This document shows, in pieces, positions 1-11,300 of a DNA stretch of 64,000 nucleotides. This DNA comes from Cymodocea nodosa. Its lineage: Eukaryota > Streptophyta > Magnoliopsida > Alismatales > Cymodoceaceae. Positions within the stretch are counted from its first letter, which is position 1, and each line of letters begins with the position of its first letter. A model generated the notes under the pieces. The model had not been told where the DNA came from, searched no databases, and saw only the letters and a program-made list of their open reading frames with translations. A program made the position numbers and the translations under genes. Location of the stretch: assembly GCA_036874045.1 (NCBI GenBank), contig CM072337.1:22356001-22420000 (forward strand), in the 5' to 3' direction.

Positions 1-2249
1 ATGGGAATGTGCTATTGAATGAAGCAATTTCGGTTTGACTTGATTGTCTCTTAGTCTGTGAGGAGTGCCTTTGTAGATGACTTTTTTGCTTGATTAGTTT
101 TCACTTTGTGATATTGCTTTCTAGTTTGTTCTTTAATTCCAGGTTTCCCTCTTTAACCTTACACTTTCCTTCTTTTGGTTTTGTTTTTCAGTTTCCCTAA
201 ACTACAATATTTTGATTATCAATATATAGGACTATCATTTTGATTATGAATATATAGGACTCTCATTTTGTCATGAATATTATGATCAATCAACAACATA
301 AATTCCAAAGGAGGTGCTACTAGAATTAAATGGTATAGAATATTATATTCCAAAGAATCTTAATTTTAAGTGAATGGTATTAGAATTAAATGGTATATTA
401 AAGTAGTCAGGGGCTTCCGCTACTTTTTTGTTGAGGCACTCTATGAAAATAGGTTGGTATTGGAGACCGAAGACAAGATTTTAAGGGTATTTTTGTATTT
501 TCCAACTACATTCAAGTGACGCTTCTAGTATACTGATGTTCACACTTAGCCATTTGGTTTTTAAATTCTATTATTTCTGAAAATTCGATGGGCATATTTA
601 GCCGTTTTAATGTAAACATTCAAATCAAAATTAAGTATTAATTAAAAAAATCCCTTTTATATGTTATGATAGATTTTTATCTTCATTTTATAAACGTGAG
701 GCTACTTGTTGATGGTTCAATTTTATTTGAAGATGATAAACCAAATTTCCAAAGAAAATCATCTATGACCGAAGTAGTACGCATTTAAAATTGAATCGTT
801 ACGGGGGAAAAAGTTTTTGCTCCTCTCTTTGTGCCAGGGAAGTCTCCACTTATCTCTTTGCAAGCCCCCCAAGGAAGAAGTCTCTGCTCCTCCCTCTATC
901 TCCCTCGTCCCGTCTGTTGAACTCATTCGATGCATAACGTAGTACTTCATCGATGAATCTCCTTCTTTTTGAGTGTCCTCGCCTTTGAATATCCTCTAGT
1001 TGCACAACTTCCACATTTGGCTATAGAAGCACGACATGTGCTAGCCTGCGAGACTAATTGTTGGTTGACAAGACTTCTTGATTTGGTGACTGTGTGGTAA
1101 TTACGGTGTGTCCCATTTGACAATGCAACTTTTATACTTTACATTGTTAGTTCTTACAAAAATTATATGGTATTACAGTTGGTTTGATTTAATTAAATTT
1201 TTTATTATTGTTTACTATCATATGTAGTTATTTATTTGAATGAATCAGTGATTCAATATTTTGAATGGTTTCCTATTCTACATACTTTATCTAGGATTCT
1301 ACAATAGTGAATGCAATATTGTCAAATGAAAATTCATAAGATGTTTTAGTTATGTTTTGGAAATCATGGGATGTTTTAGGTTGGAATTTTATAATGTGTC
1401 ATGCCTAGAATAGAGGATGTTTTAGCCTAGAATCATTATTATTAGACTTTCATGATGTTTCACAATGTAAATCTTTTGTTGGAGTTCTATTTAATAGAGG
1501 ATGATGAACTGGTAATATAGGATTGATTATTTCAGGATGTTGAATTATGGAATAGAGGATGTAATAAAGGATGATGAACTATTAATAGAGTTCTATGTAC
1601 CTCTTATACTTGGCAAAATGGATGCATTTAGAATTGATTATTTGATATTGTTGTTTCTATATGAATTATCTCTACTATATTCTTTCAATTAAATATTTTG
1701 ATTAAGCTATCACATTTCAAAGAACATGTATGCAGTTAAAATTTCAATAGAATTAGATTATCACAATCAGTTAAAGACTTCTTTTAGAAACACACTAATC
1801 TTATGACAAAAAAATATTTAGTTTATAATTTTATTAACTAAATATGTTCACAATATGTTCTTGTTGATGTTTTGAAAGTTTGATACTAACCTGTTGGCAT
1901 GAAACAGTCTAGTTTTTATGTTTTTGAATTAAACCATTGACTTATAATGGTATCTATTTTCATGTATTCAATAAGATGGTTTAGACATTGGAAGATGTTG
2001 GAAGTTATGTTGTTAATTCTTAAAATATAATATATACAATTTGAATCATGCTATCTTGAAATAAAATGGCAACATTCTCTAATGCTACTTTTGCTTTATT
2101 TGAATGCAAACTTTATTTTCTATTTTGATTATGCAGAAATGTATTATTGCTTGGAAGCTTGTCACATGTTTTATGAATTATTTCTCAATTGTTTAACTTG
2201 AATGTTTGTAGTGAAGTAGTTATGAAAAATTCTGTCACCAATAAGAAAC
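1..2249. other. Left intergenic DNA, no gene seen
   Basis: AT-rich sequence with no supported coding region; open frames are short and unlike known proteins. Between about 1335 and 1580 a loose repetition of GGATGTTTTAG and ATAGAGGATG is visible. It may be the decayed flank of the Harbinger copy that begins near 2250, but I could not find that copy's left terminal repeat. Confidence 0.6.
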
Positions 2250-4830
2250 TTGAATGAAGCTATGTCAATTGGAATAGTCAGAATGATGAAATATTTTTAA
2301 ACATATTATGTAAGTTTTTGAATGAAAGGAATGAGTAGACTCATGATGGAAAATTTAAACTAGAGACATGGAAGAAAGTAATTAAAAGATATAATGAGGA
2401 AACATGACGTAGTATTAAGAAGAAAAATGTTGATGGTCAAATAAGACCTAGTGAGTCATGTATAAGAACTATACTTTAATATCAAATCAAAGTAGATGAA
2501 GATGAGATTATGTCAATGATCATACAGATATCCCAAAGAAAATATGGGAATAATTTATTAAGGTAAAATTTACATCATTTGTATTTATTTCTCAATACAT
2601 ATATTAATAGTTTAATCTTTTTTTTGGTTAGTTACATCTAAAGTGTAGTTCATGTAGGGGGAAGACTTGTCCCATTTACCCTCAACTTGAAATGTTTTTT
2701 CAAATGAATATAGCATCAGGGAGAGGATGCTATCCATTTAAATGAACCTATTCATGATGCTTCTTTTGGGAATTGTATGGATGCTTCTTCTAGGAATTGT
2801 ATAGATGAGGACATCCAATTTTCCACATAGGATCCTCTTGATCAATCTTTACCAGTGGGTGCCAATACATGTAGTGAGTTACCCAAATGAAAAAAATGTC
2901 TAAGACCACATTTAGAATCATATGCACTTATGTGTAATGCTGTAGAAAAAGTTGTAAGAATACTTAAATCTTTTGTTGAGAAAATAAATCAAAGAGGAGA
3001 AGAACGAAATGCACTTATGAGAGAGACATTAACACTTAAAACATGTAGAATGAATTTGGATAGACAAAAAATAGAGGTCATGATGGATGAACTTTTATTT
3101 ATTCCAAAAATTAATATGGAGGAGAGATTTAAAGTCCTAGAGATTTTGAAGGATAATGAGAATAGACACCAATTTTTGTGTATGTGAGAAGAGATGAAAG
3201 TTGAATGGTTAAAATATAAATTAAGGTGATGTGTAATGAACTTTTTATTTTGAATATGGATGTTATTGTATTGTTTTGTTGAATATTGTGTAATGATGAA
3301 TATTATTTTGTTATGAACATGTGAAACTTTTTTAGGATGAATGTTATTATTATGAAAATACTTTTTATTGGAATTTATGTTTACATAATACTTATACTTA
3401 ATGTTTATCATACATAGATTAGAACATTTCAAGCATGTCTTCATCATCCAATTTACAACATTTGAAGATATTATTGGAAGAGGAAAAGGAGGAAGATGAA
3501 ATATTTTGCCATTTTCCCTAACAACATATTCAAGTAGTACTTTAAGAAATATTGAAATAATTTATAGTCAAGAAGGTGTAGAGTATATAACAAGATTATT
3601 AGATTCATTGTTGGCTAATCAAGTTTACAACTGCAAAATAATATATTGAATGAGTTAGGATGTTTTCATTAAATTGACAACTTTGTTAAGGAATAAAGCA
3701 ATTGTATTTGATGGTAGATATGTTACAGTAGAATAGAAACTTACAATATTCCTTGTAATAGTTAGACAAAATCAAAGATATGGAGTAACACAAGAGCATT
3801 TTCATCACTCTCCTTGGATTGTCAGTGTTTATTTTGAATGAAATTTTAAACGTAATAATACAATTGATTGATATGAAAATACTTTTTATTGAAAATCATT
3901 TGCATCAACTCCAAAAAGGATTCGTAATGATCTTACTGTTTTTCTTTATTTCAAGGTAAAATTAGTATTTTGATCAAATTATAGATGTATTTTCAATACA
4001 AATTTCTTTTTATTTAAACTTCCTTTTATTTGTAGGATTGTATTGGAATTATTAATGAGACACATGTAAAAGTAACAATTGTAGGAGAGAAAAATACTAA
4101 ATTTAGAAATAGAAAAGGTGAATTATCACAAAATGTTATGACAACTTGCAATTTTGATAAAGAATTTATTTATATTATGAGTAAATGGAAAAGTTCGACA
4201 TCTAATGCACGTGTACTTCAAGGTGCAATTAGTCAATCAAATGGTCTTCGAGTTCCAGTAGTTATTGTTTTTAGGGAATATAATGTCATTATTCTTAAAT
4301 GATAGTTAAATTAGATAAGAATAATTTTTGATAGCTTTCATTTAAATATTGTTTGTAGGGAAATTCTATTTGGTTTATGTTGGTTATCTAAATCGATTAT
4401 AATTTCTTGCTCTATTTTGAGGTATTCGTTATGACTTAAATGATTATGTTGTTGATTGACTTTAAGTAATGTAATCGAAAATTTTAATTATAGGTATTCA
4501 CAATTATAGATAGTTATAGAACACACATTTAAAGTGGTGAAACATCGATTTTATGAGGTTATGTTATTTTCTTATAAAAGATTGGTTAAGATTATTCAAA
4601 CATGTTTCCTTCTTAAAAATTTTATTCGTAAGGTAGATAAAACAGATATACTTGAAGATCTTGAAGATAAAGTAGGAGTTAAAGATCACAATCAAAAAAT
4701 GGAATTTTTAACATATTTTGAAGATGATGAACAAATATGTGTATTGTTGTTGGTAGTCAAGAACAAAAAAAAGAAAGAAAGATCAAATGCATTCAATAAT
4801 GTCACAACCTATGTGGCATAATCATTGTTA
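2250..4830 (+). mobile_element. Decayed PIF/Harbinger DNA transposon
   Basis: Both genes of a Harbinger element are recognisable by comparison with the better copy at 43796-48145. The first (about 2260-2740) keeps the Myb/SANT-like pattern: WNSQNDEIF, LNERNE, THDGKFKLETWKKVIKRYN, then CSSCRGKTCPIYPQLE. The transposase (about 3480-4820) keeps [57 protein letters not shown] and VVKHRF. It carries many stops and frameshifts. The catalytic site is damaged: DGTH has become NETH and the VDAGYP aspartate is lost, so it cannot be active. Terminal repeats were not found. Confidence 0.8.
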
Positions 4831-5059
4831 TTAAATCATGAACTATGTTTTGTATTTTCTTTATTTAAGAGTTTGTCGTGGAATATTTGTAAGGATGGAA
4901 GATATCACTTTGCATTTTCTTCTTATAATTTAATTCTATTTCATTGTTGTATTTCAATATTGTTTTATTTATGTTTTTAAAGTATATATTGTATGATTAA
5001 TAAAATATATAATGTGAAATTAATCTCTTGGAAAAGTTGAGGTGTAGATGTTTGGTCAT

Positions 5060-5578
5060 GCTCATGTTTTTGTTATTTACTAATTTATTATTTTATTATT
5101 AAACAATGGTCTCACTAAGACAAGTTCAGTTCTATTGAGATCTTTATTGTATAAAATTATTATTTTGTCAACGTAACCAAACTTTCATCAGTTAAGTTTA
5201 TATATATATTTTTTAATATTTATTTAAACGATCTAACCGAAGGTTATATGGTTAATTTTTATACTTTTACCTTAAATTGACTTTCTATTGATTTAACCAA
5301 AGATCATAAAATCATAATGCTCATGTTTTTGTTATTTACTAATTTATTATTTTATTATTAAACAACAGTTTGCCGAGACATGTTTGGTTACACTAAGACC
5401 TTTATTGTATAAAAATATTATTTTGTAAATGTAACCGAACTTTCATCGGTTAAGTTAATATTTTTTATTTTTTTAATATTTATTTAAGCGATTTAGCCAA
5501 AGGTTATATGGTTCGATTGAGATTTTTACCTTAAAATGACTTTCTATTAGTTTAGTCGAAGATCTTAAAATCATAAAA
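5060..5578. repeat. Two-unit tandem duplication, period about 259 bp
   Basis: Unit 1 (5060-5318) and unit 2 (5319-5578) both begin GCTCATGTTTTTG and end in the CATAAAATCATAA region. Shared blocks include TTAAGTT after ACTTTCATC and GGTTATATGGTT, with scattered substitutions and small indels. No coding content. It lies just right of the decayed Harbinger element. Confidence 0.75.
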
Positions 5579-6530
5579 GCATTACCTAAATATTACATTG
5601 ATATTTCATTGTTGTATTCTATCAATATTATTTTATTTATTTGTTTTAACATTTATGATCATAAATAATTAAAGTATATATTTTATGATTATTAAAATAT
5701 ATAATGATAAATTAATTTGTTTTATTATTTAATAAATAATATTATTGTTAATATTATTTTAATTAATTAATTAATTATTATTATTTAAAAGTAATTATAA
5801 TTAAAGTATATATTGTTAATATAATTAAAGTATAATATATTATTTTATTTAATTAAAGTATATTAATTAAAGCATTATATTATTTTAATTGTTACTTTGT
5901 ATAATATATTATTGTTTTAATTAAAATTACTTTGTATATACTTTAATATAATTAAAGTATATTAATATAATCTATTGTTTTATTATTATTAATATAATTA
6001 AAGTTTATATTATTTTATTTAATTAATTATATTATTATTATTATTATCATTTAATTTAATTTTATTAAAATCATAAATATTATTTTATTTAATTAATATT
6101 ATTATTTAATGTATAATATTAAAATTTCAAGAACTATATAATTTTCTTAACTTTTTGTTATTAGCACAAACATCTTTAAATTTTATTTTTTGACTTTTAT
6201 TCCTAACTTTACTGATTTTTCAATTTTTTAACTTTTCTAATTTTTAAGTGATACAAACAAGTCTTAAATATCTTTAGATTGATAAGGAAATCTCAACTGT
6301 ATGTTGGTTAAGATGTATCCACTTATCTAACAATAACCAAGTCAACTAATTACTTAAGAAAAGTAGAAATTAAGCCAAATTTATGATCATCTCTTCGATG
6401 ATCGAGGTTCAAATTTTTTTTAAAACGTTTTATTTAGAAACCTTGAAATATTGAACCTTGTGTTTGCTTGTATTCTTTACGTCAAGAGATGAGCACATTC
6501 TAAAATTTTGGTTGTCAGTGGAAGATATTG
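5579..6530. other. Very AT-rich stretch with irregular ATTAAAGTATA repeats
   Basis: Between about 5690 and 6120 the sequence is almost only A and T, with many irregular copies of AATTAAAGTATA and TAATTATTATT. No gene or clear element boundary is visible. Confidence 0.6.
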
Positions 6531-6538
6531 AAATATAG

Positions 6539-6770
6539 ATGTCCAACCTAAAAATATTGTAGTCTCTATCAGAGAGAGAGACATGAAAGGGACATAACAT
6601 TTTATATTTATATTAGGCAAATAAAATTCAAAATCATAGAAGATGTCCAACCTAAAAATATTGAAGATCTCTCTCTCTCTATAAAGAGATCCATAAAGAG
6701 AGAGAGAAAGACGTGGAAGGGACATAGCATTTTATATTATTAGGCAAAAAATTAAAAAATCATAGAATTG
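6539..6770. repeat. Tandem duplication of a GATGTCCAAC-type unit
   Basis: Two units start with ATGTCCAACCTAAAAATATTG at 6539 and 6643. Both continue through a GA/CT-rich piece (AGAGAGAGA), GGGACATA and CATTTTATAT to AAATCATAGAA. The second is longer through CT and GA runs that can pair with each other. The start resembles the stem of the hairpin at 23682-23838 (GATGTCCAA followed by TTAAAAT), so the two may belong to one short-element family. Confidence 0.6.
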
Positions 6771-7167
6771 TTCCTCATAAAATCGTAGGATTAAAAGTAA
6801 AAAAGTAATAATGTACATGCAAAGTATATAACCCTCGTCTCATAAATACATTGAGGACTTTTTCCAAAAAGAAAGTATATAACGTGCTGAGAGAACAAAG
6901 AGTCAGATGAAAGTTAGCAATTAAAAATTGAAAGACAATTTTAGAGTTTTTTGTAATGGTTGTCTGGTGATGTTAAATGAATACGCACCCAGGTAATTTT
7001 CTCTTTTAATACTTATAAAATGAAAACAAGACCATTTGGAATTTTAGAGTTTGTATATTGAAGGATAGTTTCGATACATCACAATGTTTAATTACGTGGA
7101 AGAAGGAAAAGTGGAGTCCACTTGGAAACCATCACGTGCAATTATTTAAATGATAAGTTTTTACCTT

Positions 7168-7815
7168 AGGAGATATTTGTAAATTTAGAAAATGATGTAA
7201 AATGTTAGAAATAAAAATGATAAAAAAATTTCTATTATTTTCTAGATGTCAGTGTATCAAATGATTTTTCGTTATTTTACATTATTTTTCCTTGATATAT
7301 AAGAATTTTTTTTTTTCATTTTTTGAACTTTTGATCTCTAAAATTGATAAAAAATAAAGGAAAAAAAATATAAATTATCATATAATATATTAACAACATA
7401 TAATTTTAATATAGAAATTATTTATATCTTTAATAGATATATTTAATAGATGAGAATTGATATTACGAGAGATACGTAAAATAATAAAGATGTGTAAAAT
7501 ATATTTTATATTATAATAATTATTATAAATGACTTTATCTTATATTATCTATAATAAATTTTGTTATTCTTTATATTATAGATAAATATAAAAATATTTA
7601 ATTTATTAATTTTAATATTTTTATTTTGTAAATAAATATATATATTTTATATTTTATAATTTTTATCATTTTCTATTCTATATACAAATACACATATTTT
7701 AAATTTCATTATTTTTTATTCTGTATACAAATATCTTAATTTTATACTAATTTTCTGTTATTTTATGATATTTCATTATTTTCTTTTCATTATTTTCTAA
7801 CGTACAAACACTCCT
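7168..7815. mobile_element. Possible hAT-like non-autonomous short element (MITE)
   Basis: The ends look like imperfect inverted repeats: AGGAGATATTTGTAAATTTA then GAAAATGATG at the left, and, read from the right end inward, AGGAGTGTTTGTACGTTAG then AAAATAATG. The core is AT-rich and non-coding. The flanks share only part of a TTTAC-type 8-mer, so the target duplication is not secure. It ends about 100 bp before the CAMTA promoter block. Confidence 0.4.
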
Positions 7816-7899
7816 TTACATGCAGTAATTTTTACCGCCATATGAATTTTAATTTTTTAAACATCTTTTTAGTTTTTACCGATTTAAAAAAATAAAAAA

Positions 7900-8349
7900 A
7901 GGTTTTTACTGTTGGAGTCAAAGGTGCGTAGATGAAGTCAACGAGAACCCGCCATTTTGCGTTGGCGCAGACCCGTGTGGTAGTTGGACGAGGAGACCTG
8001 ACAGTGAGTGCTGCAGCGAATAAAACCCGAACTTCCGTTTCCTTTCTCGGCTCTCGTCTTTACCCCCCTTCATTGAAGATATCGCGATCTCACGGGGTGG
8101 CCCAAGAAGAAAACCTTCTGAGAGGAAGCCGGTCTGGATTGATCGATCCGGTAGGGGAGGTCCGGCCCGAACGGCGTCCCCACCACTCACGAACCGTGGG
8201 ACTCCTAACCCGTCCTGACGCAAAAGTGTCGTTTCTCTGTTGTAATTTTCGTGATACTTATGCGGTCAAGGAGTGCTTGAGAAGTTCTCTTGCTCTTGAT
8301 GAACTTTTGTAGTTTCTTGCCCTATAGTACTTGATTTTCGTCTTCTGGC
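7900..8349 (+). promoter_or_regulatory. CAMTA proximal promoter and 5' leader
   Basis: An abrupt GC-rich, CpG-containing block follows several kilobases of AT-rich DNA and leads to the CAMTA start codon. A TATA-like GAATAAAA lies near 8019, with a pyrimidine-rich stretch after it (8030-8070), suggesting transcription starts around 8040-8070 and a leader of about 300 nt. Open frames on both strands here have no recognisable protein similarity. The exact start site cannot be read from sequence. Confidence 0.5.
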
Positions 8350-11300
8350 ATGGAGTATCTTGCGGGAAGGGAGATTCATGGGTTCAACACGAAAGCAGGT
8401 AAAACGAATTAGTCCACTTATAGGTTTTAGTTTATAGCTTTCAGCTTGAAGGTGGAGGGAGATTTTTATGGTGTTTATTGCTTTTTCTGCCTTTAAGTCT
8501 AGCAAGTGCAGTTCCTTTATTCCATTTTTTCTTTCATCGGTTGCATCTAGTTTGAGTAATTTTTATCTTGCGTGAAATATTATTTGTGGAATTTGGAGCT
8601 ATTGAACGAACTTTTCACGCGTTTGTTTACATGTTTCATTTGTTTTTGTGGGCAGATTTGGATATAAATAGGTTGCTGGATGATGCCTGCAGGAGGTGGC
8701 TTCGGCCGAATGAGGTCCATGCCGTATTGTCCAATTACGATCTTTTTAGGATTCAGCCGCAACCCGTTGATACTCCACCAAGTAGGTTTTCTGCTTTCTC
8801 TCTCCTATTTTTCAGCTATCACCCTCTGTACACGTCGTATGAATTTACAGCTAAATGGCGGTGCACTCTTCAAATTGATTTTTAGAATATGTGACTTCAT
8901 TGTGCTACCTTTTCTTGATCAACTTCTATCTTTGTGTTTTAGATGGAAGTCTTCTACTATTTGATCGTAGGACACTGAGGAACTTCAGGAAAGATGGTTA
9001 CAACTGGAGAAAGAAAAAGGATGGGAAGACTGTCCAGGAAGCTCACGAAAAGTTAAAAGTTAGTTGCATATTCTCTTTACTCAAATGATTTATTTTGCTG
9101 ATGCATGGCGTTTGTCTTCTGTTGTTATCTGGAGGTTTTTAGAAGGGCTATCTAGAGTAATATACTATAGCTTCATTAACAGGTATTATCCACTTTTGAT
9201 CCCAAATGTACATAATTCTTCTGCATCAAATTATCACTTCCTGCTAATCATTCATGATGGTGATTAAGTTAGCATCTTTGAATGCACTTGTAGACAACGT
9301 ACAGACTATGCCTGTTCTCCATCAAATTGTCGTTACGATAATTAATTATAACTAGGGAGAATGGTGATACAAAAAGGAATAATTATTAAGAAATCTGTTG
9401 CAAAAGCTATAGGGAGGTTAGCTATGCACCTGAGTTGATTAACTTGACATCATTTTCCTGGTTCAGGTATCCATTAGGATTTGGGACTACTACAGTCATA
9501 GGTTTGTGCTCTATGAAGTATTTCCATGGAATGGGTTTTTAATCTAACATTTGGTTCTGCCATGCAGAAGAACACACTTAAGAGGCACACTTCCAATGGT
9601 TTACAACTTTACTGCATCTCTTATATTTGTTTCTTTTTTATCCTTTTGAAAAGGAATTTGCTATCTCAAGTAGGTGGATTACTAAGGTAGGGTTTGTGTA
9701 CTAGAGAAGTAAAGGAAAGAAAAGTGAGGGAAAATAAATTCTGAAAATATTTGTTTTGCATTTGAAAAGTAAAGGAAAATAGATTCCCTCACTTTCTTAG
9801 CTATAAATGTGATAAAATTGAAACTTTCCCTCCTTCCTCCTTTGGAAAGTTTCAGAAAATCCCTTCTTTCACCCATTCTTCTGCCTGTGTCCACCATTCA
9901 TGTGGCAGCACTGCCTTCCACCCGTGCCTACCGTTTGCATGCTAACTTCCGTCCATTTGTAGCTTTGTTTTAGATAATCTAGACAGCAACTAGTGGTCGG
10001 ATGGCCTAGAGCATATAAAAAACTTATACATTTAAGGAGTTGGAAATGTGGTCTTACAACAGAAATTAGACTATTAAAAGAGCATCAATCCAAGATTGAG
10101 TTTGATGTGTATCATTAAATAGATTAAACCAATGAATAATAAATGGAATAAATTAAATCGATGAATAATAAACAGCCATCTTCAGCCACTCTCTATTTTT
10201 GCTTGATATTCATGCAATTCGTGTGATCTGAAATTCATATCAATAGAACGTAATATTCAATTATCTTTACCTTTCTTTTGATAATGATTATGGAAAATGA
10301 TGTTGATTAGTCATTATCCAAAAAGGCACCAGAAAGGTCTTAAATATAGAACATAGTTGGCCCTTTATTTCATTACTAGGAAAGGAGGTTTGAGTTTAAA
10401 CCCAAACAAAATGATCAATAAAGTTCTTAAATCAAACAGTAAGGGGGTTGTGTGTGAGAAAAGTGTGGGAAAGAAAAGAAAAAGAAAGTAAATTACCTTC
10501 AACTATTTAAAATAATGGTGTTTGTGTTTGAAGCTTAAAGTAAAGTAATGACAAGTAATTTTCTTAGTTTTTTTTAATTGCATGTAAATCTAGATTGTAT
10601 TAAATTGTAACTTAGATTATTTTGAAATATAACCTGAATTGTATTGAACGGTAATTTAGATTATATTAAAATGTAATTGGAATGAAATGTAACCTAAATT
10701 ATATTAAAATGTAACTTTTTTTTTTTAATAAAAAACCCCCTATCTATTCATAAGGTAGGGGCCCAAAAAACCTAAAAGAGTACAATGTAATGGGGACTAG
10801 GCTAGGGCCTCACTAAAGACAAAAATCAAGAAGAACAAACAAGTAAATCTAATTAAATTCTCCTGCAGCTTGGGATGCTCCATTTGTCAAGTATGACTCT
10901 AATTAAATTCTCCTGCAGCATGGGATGCTTCATTTGTCAAGTAAGACTTGGCCTCTGATCTCCCTTGAAAGGTCTTCAAAATCTTTGAAATTAACCTTTC
11001 GGCAAAGATTTAGTCCTTCACTAGGTAAACTGTCTGCAGCACCATTTGTTTCCCTATAAATGTGAGAAATTGACCCTACCATAATTAGCATGTGCATCAA
11101 ATCAAACCAGAAGTACACATGATGGAATATCAGACATTCCTGCTTCAAAACAGCCTTTTAGATAAGCAAAGAATCAACCTCCACGTCAACCAATTAATGC
11201 TGGATCTGGTTTTCAAGACTAAGGATGAGACCCTCATATAAGTGCTCTCAATTCAGCCAAAGAGCTACTGCATTGATCATAGATGTTTGTAGTGGCCATA

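Noticed and set aside
6300-6425. tRNA-like words (GGTTAAGATGTATCC, GAGGTTCAAAT)
   Set aside because: Spacing too wide and no cloverleaf could be drawn; no tail or target duplication.
7918-8312. Overlapping open frames on both strands in the GC-rich block before CAMTA
   Set aside because: No similarity to a known protein; the composition fits a promoter and 5' leader.
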